Positions 45,601-55,659 of a DNA stretch of 64,000 nucleotides are shown one piece after another. Source of the DNA: Oscarella lobularis (taxonomy: Eukaryota > Porifera > Homoscleromorpha > Homosclerophorida > Oscarellidae); contig NC_089193.1 in assembly GCF_947507565.1 (NCBI RefSeq), positions 682,001 to 746,000 on the forward strand. The letters are read 5' to 3'. The position numbers were made by a program, and so were the translations under genes. Position 1 is the stretch's first letter, and the number at the start of each line of letters is the position of its first letter. Under the pieces are notes generated by a model. It searched no databases. It was not told where the DNA came from and saw only the letters and a program-made list of their open reading frames with translations.

Positions 45601-47453
45601 CGGGTCTGAGAAGAATGTCTTTCACTTTTCTATCACAAGTGAAAAAACGCTCCAAAAGAGACATGAAAGCATTTAACTGAGCAACACTCTTCAAAAACTC
45701 TGCTGTTTGTAGAAGAGTCAGCATTCGAAACGAAGACGAAATACACTCTATCTCTTGGAAAATGTCGTTCACCTCCTTTTTCTTGAGTAGTTTTCTGTAG
45801 CTTTCCATGTCTGACACACGGCAACCTCTGAGTAGTGGTGCGAGCACCAATCGGCCATCTCCAGGGGAGCTTCGACTGTAAAGTTGGTGCATCACGTCCA
45901 AAAGAAGAACTTTCGGACATCTGAAACAAAGGCACCATTCGAAACTGAGGCAAAAAATCGTTTCGCCTTTATGAGAAATAGGCATCATGTTTTCCGCAAA
46001 AAATGGGTATATAAATAATTAGTTAATCAAGCGCTAGCGTGGAAATAGATCTATGAGTCTATCGGGAAACAGAATGCCTGCTGAAGTCCTGCTACCAGCA
46101 GTACCGCACTAGTTCAACAGGCTCTGTAACAAAGAAAACGAATTCCCTAATTGTACCCTAAACACAGCGTTGCGAATACTCAGACAGTGCCCCCAACATA
46201 TATGATATTAGAGGTTACACAACGGAGCTTAGACGCAGTACTCCGGGCACTCGGATAAGGAAAAATGAGAGGACGTGACAATTCGTGTGAAAACGGAAAA
46301 ATTAAAATAAATCGACCACAGCTATAAAAGGAGCTCAATAGATTGAGAAACAGACAGTGCATACCGGTAACAAAGAAAACCAAACAGGTGCATAAGATTT
46401 GATTCAACTCACTGTTCCTATAAACCAACGTTGCCAAGACAATAAAGACGAAAAACTAACTAAAGACAGCAACGGTAGGCGATGCGGTAATCTTAGGAGC
46501 ACGACTAATTGCGGAAAACTCCCCCCACAGATGGGGAGAGAGTCTATGGCGAGGAACGTCACCAGAATAAATTAATCGCACGAGATCCCCTGCTGTGCGC
46601 ACAGAGAGAAGGGTAAACACTGGAACAATTGGACAAGCGCTCGCCGTCTTCAACAGCAATGCGACGCAAAGACACACAATACAAGATCAACCATAACCCT
46701 GAAAAAGTTGGACACTTAGGGTAAACGATTCGGCAAAGGGGGGCCCCAGGATCTCGTGCAATCAATTATCAATTATAGGTACAATTAGAAGGAAACGTCC
46801 CCAAAAAACGCTTTCACTAGAGGAGATGGCCGAAAAAGACCTTTCGCACGCCCTATGGACAAAAGCAGGGAGGCGAGAAGAACGAGTGTTCAATGCTACG
46901 CATACTATATGTAGCTTTGACGATGCAGAGGGAACACAGCGGTAAATGGCACACGTGGTGAAAGCTGCATACTAATGTCTTAGCACGCTTTCAACATGCA
47001 CGAAATGCCATAAGAAAGGTTTTGCACGTAAACAGTTAGACGGGTCTAGCTGGAGCGCGTACGTCTTGCCGTGCAAATAAAAAGACAATTACAGACCCTC
47101 GGATTGAACTAACTAAAGCGTAAAGGAAAAAATCGCGCTTTGACCTTTTCTAAGCGTAACGCCTCCTAGCTTTGCTTCATACTAGTACGGTGTACTCACC
47201 TTTCGTCTTTCGTCTTTGTCATCCTGAACGTCTTCCTAGCTCCAGGTATAATGAGAAATTTTACAATCTTTCTGATGTTCTTAGACGAAATCTGCCCGCT
47301 GTAGGTAGACAGAAGGTGAAGCAAGTCGGCGAGCATGTCGCAAAGCGACGCCCGCGCTATTTTCGGCGCTCCAAAAAGCTCTATAGGCTTTCTTCGTCTC
47401 GTCCATTCACTCAGACGCGCATCGAACGAGTCCGACGCTCTCTTTTCGCTCAT
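18785..47453 (-). CDS. Giant AAA+/VWA protein, midasin-like, about 8,930 residues
   Basis: Thirteen exons join in phase: 47453-47200, 45920-23174, 23127-22789, 22738-22508, 22453-21863, 21806-21678, 21615-21463, 21408-21222, 21168-20804, 20753-20616, 20565-20446, 20388-20219, 20165-18785. Introns after exon 2 are 46-62 bp. Exon 2 alone is 22.7 kb. The order is an N-terminal helical region, six AAA+ modules (about 890-3200), a long linker with beta-sandwich domains, and three VWA domains with MIDAS motifs. Midasin and dynein have six fused AAA modules. Midasin also ends in a MIDAS-VWA and remodels pre-ribosomes. This protein is 60-80% longer than midasin, has extra VWAs, and carries its acidic tract inside AAA4 instead of before the VWA, so I read it as a distinct relative. 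Its client and location are unknown. The exon-1 join is inferred from donor AG|GTGAGT, acceptor TTTCAG and phase. A start at 45988 is the alternative. Confidence 0.85.
27500..28520 (-). other. ASH/MSP-like beta-sandwich segment of the linker
   Basis: Around residues 5890-6220 the linker leaves its helical character and shows repeated beta patterns. SKTINFGVIDIKEKPL followed by LTLTNRASTDVKFQI has the look of an ASH/MSP (PapD-like, Hydin-type) domain. Similar but weaker units appear just before and after it. Such domains often mediate protein contacts in cilia and centrosomes. Assignment is by pattern only. Confidence 0.4.
36500..43600 (-). other. Six AAA+ modules of the giant protein
   Basis: P-loops and Walker B strands alternate six times (residues approximate). 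AAA1 GDTGVGKS (895) / LLLDELNLS. AAA2 GAPGSGKS (1327) / VLLDNLLDA. AAA3 GPAATGKT (1645) / LCDEFNLAD. AAA4 GPTTFKTT (1981) / FFEDLDLPS. AAA5 GPPGIGKT (2581) / LLDEINLAS. AAA6 GGTCSRKT (2921) / VILDNISAA. The Walker B plus following helix (DEINLA ... VLE ... LLE) is the pattern shared by midasin and MoxR-type AAA proteins. AAA1, 2, 3 and 5 look able to bind and probably hydrolyse ATP. AAA4 and AAA6 lack the canonical GK and are probably structural or bind nucleotide without turnover. Confidence 0.85.
39570..39960 (-). other. Acidic insertion inside AAA4
   Basis: About 125 residues very rich in Asp, Glu and Ser (for example DDATDDDSEFDDEE, DEDEGDEDD and DDDDDEYK) lie between the Walker A and Walker B strands of AAA4 (about residues 2080-2205). 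In midasin the comparable acidic tract sits near the C-terminus, between linker and VWA. Here it would project from the AAA ring. Confidence 0.8.
45921..47199 (-). other. Long first intron of the giant gene
   Basis: A 1.28-kb stretch lies between exon 1 (donor AG|GTGAGT at 47200) and exon 2 (acceptor TTTGTTTCAG at 45921). It carries no recognisable coding block, and it is more than twenty times longer than the other introns of the gene. A further small exon or an internal promoter (start at 45988, with a TATATA-like string just upstream at about 46005) cannot be excluded. Confidence 0.45.
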
Positions 47454-47687
47454 TACAGTACCCACTCGATAGGCGGCTCCTGGACGATCTCGCACATGCG
47501 CACTTGAAGTAAATTCCAGAGATCCTCGAAGTCCCGGACTAGTAAAAGAAAAATCTCACGAGGGCTCTCACCATCTTTCCCTCAGATGCCGAATTCGAAA
47601 GGAAAGTGCCGTCTGCATGTACCTTAACATCGTCGTGTGACAGTGCGTACATGTAAAATTTACATAAATAGAGAATGGCCCTATATA
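47454..47687. promoter_or_regulatory. Probable promoter / 5' UTR of the giant gene
   Basis: Only about 230 bp separate the proposed start codon from the foldback element. The reading frame is open upstream to 47495 without another ATG. A donor-like GGTGAGAG and an acceptor-like TTTACTAG near 47540-47575 on the minus strand could mark a small 5' UTR intron. There is no clear core-promoter motif. Confidence 0.3.
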
Positions 47688-48240
47688 GAGTCGTGCAGCG
47701 GATTTGGGACATACTGCTTTTGGGACAGCTGCCTGCAAACGACGCGGCAAGTCCCTTTTGGCGTTAGAGGCTTTCACTGACCTTCCGCGTTCTGACGCAC
47801 AAGCGTCGAGCTAATCGGCCTAGCGCTCGCGAAAGCACAGCCCGTATATCACCCCGCCCCCGAGACAGCGTTGTTGGAACGCGTCTAGGGTTTTTGGGAC
47901 GCGCTCCTAACCGAGTGATTACGTCTATACATATGACACATTATACATCATCTTGAAGCTAAATTCATCAGCTTTCTTTCGGTGCAAACGGTTTTTAAAT
48001 AGAAGTCACCGTTTTGGAAATAATGCTGGTTTGAAAAAAGCCGGTATGTCATGAGTTTTGGGACACCATGTTTTATGTATCTCAAACTGTTTGCAACTTT
48101 GAAAAGACACTAAAAATCAAGTTTAAAATGCATTGCGTCAAAAAAAGTTTTTCCAATAATTCGCTTAAAAACCAACTAAAATGGCTGGAAAGAATTTTTT
48201 CCTTGCTTTTAGTGTTGTCTATAAGACTCAAAATGCATTG
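47688..48240 (+). repeat. Left arm of the foldback element
   Basis: Pairs with 48342-48895 in inverted orientation. The match is clear at the outer end and fades in the last 50 bp before the loop. Confidence 0.75.
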
Positions 48241-48341
48241 TACCTACGCATTTTCATGCCTGGACGTCAAGTACCGGTGGTACTCTGTCAACCTGCACAA
48301 CCTAATTTTGCAAAATCACGTTAACAAAGTTTAGGCATTAA

Positions 48342-48895
48342 AAAGAACACATTTTATCCCTTAGAGACTGCCCTAGAAGCTAGGAAAAAATTCTTTTTAG
48401 CCATTTTAGTTGGTTTTTGAGCGAATTTTTCGAAAAACTTTTTTTGACGCAATACATTTTAAACTTGACTTTTCAAAGTTGCAAACAGTTTGAGATACAT
48501 AAAACATGGTGTCCCAAAACTCATGACATACCGGCTTTTTTCAAACCAGCATTATTTCCAAAACGGTGACTTCTATTTAAAAACCGTTTGCACCGAAAGA
48601 AAGCTGATGAATTTAGCTTCAAGATGATGTATAATGAGTCATATGTATAGACGTAATCACTCGGTTAGGAGCGCGTCCCAAAAACCCTAGACGCGTTCCA
48701 ACAACGCTGACTCGGGGGCGGGGTGATATACGGGCTGTGCTTTCGCGAGCGTTAGGCCGATTAGCTCGACGCTTGTGCGTCTGAACGCGGAAGGTCAGTG
48801 AAAGCCTCTAACGCCAAAAGGGACTTGGGAAACGGCCGCGTCGTTTGCAGGCAGCTGTCCCAAAAGCATGATGTCCCAAATCCGCTGCACGACTC
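48342..48895 (-). repeat. Right arm of the foldback element
   Basis: Reverse-complement partner of 47688-48240. It carries a small extra segment (about 7-8 bp) near 48830 and a few substitutions relative to the left arm. Confidence 0.75.
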
Positions 48896-49264
48896 TACAT
48901 GTAATCTTTGCAGGGTCATCTTTCGAGTCCCGGATAGTAGTCTACTTTTACACGACAACTAGAAGTCTCCCTTGATTAAAGAAGCGATTTGACTGTGTCT
49001 GCCGACTGATAACAACATCCAGAGGCATGACAAACGCCTCGAAGAGTCTTTCGATGAAGAAATACGGTTCGAACTAAGATAGGCATACACGTGGACTCGT
49101 TCGTTTACGCTCGAGAAGCACCGTTCTCTGTTTTATAATGACCTCTTCACAAGGCGACAGGCGAAACCACAGTTCAGAGGCAGAGCATGCTTCGATTTTC
49201 TAGCCTCGTTCTCCCGTTATACGGGATTCGCGAGTATGTCGTTGTTGTTACGTTACGAGGCTAG

Positions 49265-52200
49265 AGGACAGTCACGACGCCATTTTTTTACGTCAATCGT
49301 TCTCTCATATATCTATGGTTCAATTACGTAGAGGTCGAGTTCTTATCGGCGGTCAAGGAAGGAGTGACGATTGCTGTAGCGCAGTTTATTCGTAACTACC
49401 CGGAGAAGTGGAAAGAAGTGACGAACCTTGTGCGCAAAAAAATGTTTTGGCAATTCTAGCAATTCAAAGAGGTTTTCGATGTATAGGACGGAGAAACTGC
49501 CCTTCATCTCGCTCCAAACGCAGATGTAGCGGAATGCCTTATTTTACATGGAGCTAATATGGAAGCTTTAAATAAGGCATTTTTGAATTAGGAAGTGTAG
49601 AATTTTTTTTCATAAATTGATTTCAGAGAGGTTTCACTCCTTTTCTTTGCGCTGTTTTGTATGGGCGCTCAGAGGTAATGAATGTTCTTATTCGACGTGG
49701 TTGCAGCATTGTTGCAAAAACCAACGTATGTACATATAGTGAGGGTAATGGTGTTTCAATATATTCACTAATTTGCATTAGGATGGTAATGGAGCTCTGG
49801 CTCTTTCAAGTCTTAATGGTCATTTTGAGATTTCAAGGCAGCTAGTTGGACTAAAGTTTGATGTAAATGAAACTCATCAGGTGCCGGTATTACAGTTAGT
49901 ACGCGACAGTTGTAAAGATTCATCAAATGTTTAGAAAGGTTCAACTTCACTTCATTTGGCAAGTCGGGAAGGTCACGCCCAAATGGCTGACTTTCTAATT
50001 TCATCTGGAGCTGATAAAGAATTTTTAGATGAGGTATTGCAATATTAATTACCAAGTGGAAATATTTTCCTTTCGGTTTGACATTAGTTTGGTTTGACGC
50101 CTTTCTTTGGAGCCGTTATTTGTGGTCATTTCGAGGTCATAGATGTTCTTATTCGACGAGGTTGCAACATTTTTGCTATAGCCCATGTAAGTCAGAACAC
50201 GTGGTTCCTTTGTAATCAATTATAGAATGTAGGATGGTAGTGGAGCTCTTGCAGCTGCAAGTCGTTATGGTCATTTAGATATTGCTAGGAAACTTTTACG
50301 AATGGGACTGAGTGTCAATAAGCGTGATCAGGTATTAGAAATGGAATGTTTTTAAAACATTTCTCATTTTTGATCTTTCACAAGAATGGCTTTACGTCAC
50401 TTCATTGGGCTTGTAATGAAGGAAATGCTCAAACGGCAGAATTTCTAATTTCATCTGGAGCTGAAATAGATGCTTTGGATAAGGTAGTAATTTACATTGG
50501 GGGATATGTGCCTTACGGTTTGGCATAGTTGGGAGCCACGCCTTTTCTTCATGCCGTCAGTGAAGGACATTCACAAGTCATCACTGTTCTTTTTCAAAGC
50601 GGCTGCAACTTGTCTGCGAAGACCAACGTGAGAATTGAAAGCGGTCATTTTGTATTCAATGCTAGTATCAATCTGAATCAAGAACGGCATTGGAGCTTTG
50701 GCTCTGTCGAGTCAATGTGGCAATTTGGACATTGCAAGACAACTTGTTGGAATGGGATTAAGTGTCAATGACTCTCATCAGGTATTTGAAGGTGACAGAT
50801 GTCACTACGCATCATTTATGAATGTTCAGATTCAGAAGGGAACTACTTCACTTCACTGGGCATGTCAGAATGGACACGCTCAAACTGCTGATTTTCTAAT
50901 TTCATCTGGAGCTGATATAGAAGCTTTAGATCAGGTATTGATTTAATAGTAATTAGGATGTTTTTTCTTATTGCTGCGGTTTTATATCAGTGGGAAGAGA
51001 CTCCTTTTCTTCTCGCTGTTTGTAAAGGACATTCAGATGTCATGAATGTTCTCTATCAGCGTGGTTGCGACATTTCTGCTAAAACCAGCGTAAGTTACTG
51101 GTAACAGGCAACGTCTAATTGATTTCAGTATTTGGGTGAAGGGTGGTACTGGAGCTTTGGCACTCTCGAGTCAAAATGGTCATTTAGATATCGCAAGACA
51201 GCTTGTACAAATGGGATTGAGTGTTCATGACTCTAATGAGGTAGTACAACTCAACAAGTTAAATGTTAAGATTCGTCATATTTCAATGTTCAGGAAGGCG
51301 CTACTTCACTTCTTTGGGCATGTCAGAAGGGACACGTCGAAACTGCTTTGTTTTTAATTTCAGCGGGAGCTGATGTAGAAGCTTTAGACGTGGTATCGAT
51401 TTATTAAAAATTAGGAATAATTTTTTTCTCATGGACTGACGCCAGTTGGGAACCACACCGTTTCTGCAAGCCGTTATGAATGGGCATGTACAAGTTATGG
51501 ATGTTCTTATTCGACATGGTTGCAATACTTCTGCAAAAGACAGTGTAAGTACTAACGCATAACGAGCGTTTAATATACTTGTGAAAATGAAGAATGGAAA
51601 TGGGCCTCTGGCGCTTGCAAGTCAAAAAGGCCATTTAAACACATTAAGAAGACTTATTGGAATGGGTTTCAAGGTTGATGAGCATCATCAGGTAATGGAA
51701 CGTGACAGGTTTCAGAGGCGTTTTTCATTTCTAAATAATGCCCAGAATGGCTTTAGCGCACTTCATTGGGCTTGTCATGAAGGACACGCCCAAACTGCTG
51801 AATTTCTTACTTCATCCGGAGCCAGGATAGAAGCTTTGGATAAGGTATTGATTAAAGAGAAAGTTTGAATTTTTGCTTCAAACCGTTTGACATTAGGAAG
51901 GAGGGACGCCTTTTCTTCGCGCCGTTTTGAAAGGGCATTCAGAAGTTATCAATATTCTTTTTCGACGTAGTTGCGATATTTCTGTAAAAAACAACGTAAA
52001 TAACAGCTGTAATAACGCGTGTTAGTTATTTAATAATCGGTGTTGGAATGTAGGCTGGTAATGGCGCTTTGGCAATTGCGTGTGGAGCGGGTCTTTTGAA
52101 TATTGCGAAACTGCTTCTTAGAATTGGATGCAGAGTCAATGAGCATCATCAGGTATTGAAATATGAATGATTTTGAGAAGGCTGTCATTTAGTAAATGTT

Positions 52201-55200
52201 AGAATGGCTATACTGCACTTCATTGGGCGTGTCACAATGGACACGCTCAAACTGCTGAATTTCTTATTTCGTGTGGAGCTAATATAGAAGCAAAAAATAA
52301 AGTAACGCTTTGTTTTCCAGTATGACTTCTTTGACGTTGTTAAAGTATGGTAGAACGCCTCTTCTTGAAGCTGATTTCACAAAGCAGTACGATGTCGTTG
52401 ATGCTATTGTACGGATTTTGGGTAGTCAGATTTCTATTGAGCACAGCAGCGAAAAGAAGCAGCCAAAGGTGAGCGTCTTAGCTACTTTGTAATTTGACAA
52501 ATAGCACAGCTAAATACGCGATAAGACCTCGTTGTCGTCTTCTTTTTCTGATCTTAATTAATACCTTTCTGCTAGAGCGGCGACGGCAGCGAAACTTACG
52601 ACCGTTCTCAAGAAATCTATGACGAAGCTTTAAAACGCGGCTCGGTGAGAGTGAATCGTTCTCGTGTCATTATTGCCGGTCAGGACGGGGCTGGCAAGTC
52701 GTGTCTTTTTGATTCTCTTTTGAACCGACAATTTGAGAGAAATAAACCGAGCACAGAAGGAGCGGCTGTGGCAATGATTCACACGGCAACAAGCGGATGG
52801 ATCGCTACTGACAGCAAAGACCACTTAGATCCGCTTATTGCACAGGGTGTTTATCGAATGAATCAGCAGCAGTTGTCGTCGAAGCGTGGGCCCGAAACTT
52901 CTTTGGAATCGTCTGATTTTGCTCTACAATCAAAAGACTCTGACTCCGAATCGGAAGTGGCCGAACTAGACGATTCGGAGCATCATGACATTTGTTCTAC
53001 GCCAATCAGGGATTCTACTGATATGAGCTTTGTGCAACCAGCACCTGAAGCGGAAACTTTGGCTGGGAATTTGAAAGCTGTTGGTATAGATTCGAAAGCG
53101 CTTACGGCTTCGCAGCAGCAATTGGTGCACACTTTCTTCACAAATAGACCTAGTGAAGAAGATCTTAGTAGGCAACTCTTGGGCGTTCGCGATATCTGGG
53201 ATTTAGGTGGACAAGAAGTTTATCTTGCCACTCATTCGGCCTTCATGCCCGATCACAAAGTCTTTGGATTGTCTATGTACATGATTGTGATGGACATATC
53301 AAAATTACTCTCCGATGAAGCAGAATCGTTTCATCGATCATCAGATGGCGAAGTAATAAACCAGACTAACGAATTGGGCTGGATTCGCACAAACGGAGAC
53401 TTCCCTCTGTACTGGTTCGGTTCAATCACGGCGGCCCACGAACAGACGCCTGTGGGCGACCATTGGCTGGGCAAAGACGAAGAAGTGGTTTCTCCTCCTG
53501 TCTTCGCGATTGGCTCTCACAGAGACGTCTTGGACAGCGACAAGGAAAGGTTCACTGATTCAGTTTCAGTACGAAACTGGTTGAGGAAGCAAGGAAAACT
53601 GTTTGAACGACTCCTTAGCGACAGCGACTTTATGAAACACATTGTCGTGCCGAAGAAACACGGAGTCAGGGAAGACGATGAAGATTTCTGCGAGATAACT
53701 CATTTCTTCAACAGAATATTTCTAATAGACAATACTCTCTCCGGTTCAGGGTCTCCTTGTAAAGGCGTTAAAGAAATTCGAGAGAGAGTAGACCGTATGA
53801 CAATGACATATTGGAAAGGAATGAAGAAACAGCCTCTATACTGGGTTTACCTTGAAATTCTTCTATTTCGCTGGAGCAAGTTTATGAAAACGGTTGTGGC
53901 TGAAGTTGACGAAATAGCTAAGCTCGCCCAGCATCCGACAATCTGTAATCTTTCAAGTCGCGACGAAGTCCTCGTAGCGCTGAAATACCTTGCGAACGTT
54001 GGAGCGATTCTCTACTATCCGGAAGTGGACGGTTTAAAGGACGTCGTTTTGACCCGCCCTATGTGGGTGGTCAAAGCTCTCTCCGCGTTTGTGACGGCGG
54101 CAGAGCCTGGACCATACATGATGCCAGAGTGGAGAAATCTCAAAGACAAAGGCATAATGTCAAATGACTTAATGAAGTATCGTTTAGAGCAAATTCGAAA
54201 CTTTTTCTCCAGCGATTTTGCTACTGATTTAAATGTCACTGATCCAGAGCATGTCGAAAACGATAATAGGCTAATTGTTCGACTTCTCGAACTTCTTGAC
54301 GTAATCGCACCTGTGGCTGGATCTCCCAGAAAGGCTTTTTATGTTCCTTCAATGCTCAAAACGGCGTTTCTGTATTCTCCTACCCATTGGGAAAATCACA
54401 ATCACTCATCTGCGTTTCCCACTTCTCTCGTCATCATTCCGATGAAGTTAAAATTCATTCCGGAGTGCATCTACTTTCGTCTGGTGACTCGCTTTCTTAA
54501 TTTGTATCCAAAAAACCCGGAACTCTCTCGTCATCAGTGCATCTTTTTAATACAAGATCAAAACTCTCCTGTAGAAGGTATGGAGATCTAGATATCTCGT
54601 TTTGGTTTTACCGGTATTTGATTTTTTCTTCAGTTGAAGTTGAATTGCTCTATCACAAGCGAGGGAGTTGGATTGCTCTAACAATTCGTTACATCAATGA
54701 AGACGACTTTGGAAAGGCAAGCCCTCTTTTTCTACAGTCAATCAAGGAGCATCTGTGCAAGCAAATGAAAAATGTATGCCAGCAAGGCATGGAAGGCTTC
54801 AAGTATAGCACATGCAGTCAAATAGAAGAAGCCGTACGCGCAGACGGACACTTGAATATTGACGTCAAGAGTCTCCCTGTGCTCCAAAGAGAGGAACTCG
54901 AGTACTTTCCAAGCAATCCCAAATTATACAATATATTTGGGAAACGACTGCGAGTACAGGCAGATGACTTATTCAGAATTAACTGTTGGTTTGGGCATCA
55001 GCTCGGTGATGATACACCAACTTCTAAAGGTACATTAGCAAAATGCCTTACGCGATTGATCACAATCGTATTCTACAGATGCACTTAATGAGGTGATCAG
55101 CCCTTCTGTCATTCGCGTTGTCTCGGCTCTAGTAGAAGCAAAATGGCAAAGGTTTGCTGTTTGTTTGGGACGAAAATCGAGTTTCATACTTCAGTGCAAA

Positions 55201-55359
55201 GAAAAGTCTGATGAGAATCTTCTTCGCTCAATGATGGCCATAGAAGATTGGGTTGCAGAATCTGGTCGAGAGGCAACAGCTGGTACTCTTTTTCAAGCTT
55301 GTGAAGAGTGCGGTATTCACAGGGATAACATTATAGCAGCTTTAGAGGAGAAATCGTAA
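49265..55359 (+). CDS. Ankyrin - ROC - COR - Death domain protein (ROCO family)
   Basis: An open block to 49429 leads into 20 ankyrin exons: 49487-49576, 49627-49725, 49782-49880, 49935-50033, 50088-50186, 50233-50331, 50385-50483, 50529-50627, 50683-50781, 50836-50934, 50991-51089, 51142-51240, 51294-51392, 51446-51544, 51593-51691, 51746-51844, 51897-51995, 52054-52152, 52203-52301 and 52346-52468. Eighteen are exactly 99 bp, one repeat each, all phase 0. Then 52576-54577 encodes a ROC GTPase (GQDGAGKS, DLGGQE, GSHRD) and COR, 54634-55029 continues COR, and 55079-55359 encodes a Death domain (KWQRFAVCLG ... IEDWVAESG). The total is about 1,600 residues. ROCO proteins are GTP-gated dimers. 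Ankyrin plus Death recalls DAPK1 without its kinase and suggests a role in cell-death signalling. The start codon is not resolved, and the first ankyrin exon uses a GC donor. Confidence 0.88.
49487..52468 (+). repeat. Twenty one-exon ankyrin repeats in a three-exon super-repeat
   Basis: From the second exon on, repeats cycle in order through three types: A (GFTPF / GATPF, ending RGC-I-AKT), B (DGNGALALS, ending SVN-H-Q) and C (GTTSLHWAC-GHAQTA, ending SSGA-IEALD). This indicates that three-exon blocks, not single repeats, were duplicated. Confidence 0.85.
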
Positions 55360-55523
55360 GAGCGATAGTTTCTTTCCATGTCCCTTTGTTCATGTGCTTT
55401 TCTAAGATTGAGTCGTCTTGGCCAATGCCTTGCGTCTCTGAATCCTACGAAGCGATCAGGCCTCGTAAAGGTTTCTCCACACATAATGTACCTTCGCTAC
55501 TCTCTTAAAAGCCATTTTCGCAG

Positions 55524-55658
55524 CTTGCTTTAGATGACCCAGTTCAAGTGAGCACTCGCTCGATGATCGGTTTATGCAAAGAATATTCATACATCGTTGC
55601 TGCCGTTACCATCGCCGTCGCCGCTGCCGTCGTTTTTGTCGTCGTTGAAAGGTTATGA
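55524..55658 (+). CDS. Possible exon encoding a single membrane helix
   Basis: After an acceptor-like TTTTCGCAG an open block ends in a hydrophobic run (YIVAAVTIAVAAAVVFVVV) and a TGA. The helix is coded by a GCC/GTC-rich repeat. The Death-domain exon has a donor-like GTAAGA overlapping its stop, but the phases do not join, so this may be chance or belong to an unseen gene. Confidence 0.2.
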   Translation, partial: LALDDPVQVSTRSMIGLCKEYSYIVAAVTIAVAAAVVFVVVERL

Positions 55659-55659
55659 A

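Larger units (their letters stand above)
47688..48895. mobile_element. Foldback (hairpin) element, 1.2 kb, non-autonomous
   Basis: Two arms of about 550 bp are near-perfect inverted copies. The left starts GAGTCGTGCAGCGGATTTGG at 47688 and the right ends with its complement at 48895, with a unique centre of roughly 100 bp near 48,240-48,340. Differences are scattered substitutions and a few small indels. TA flanks both ends (47686-47687 and 48896-48897). TACATGTAA also occurs at 47648-47656 and 48896-48904, an alternative 9-bp flanking repeat. There is no transposase gene. Such elements are moved by a transposase in trans. If transcribed, it would fold into a very long double-stranded RNA. 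It sits in the gap between two divergent genes. Confidence 0.8.

Noticed and set aside
23105-45988. Treating the 7,627-codon frame as the complete protein
   Set aside because: Its last 22 codons run through a GTAAGG donor at 23173, and exons continuing in phase supply the VWA domains.
18785-47453. Calling the giant gene the midasin (MDN1) orthologue
   Set aside because: Length, three VWAs, an acidic tract inside AAA4 and ASH-like domains do not fit. A tree would decide.
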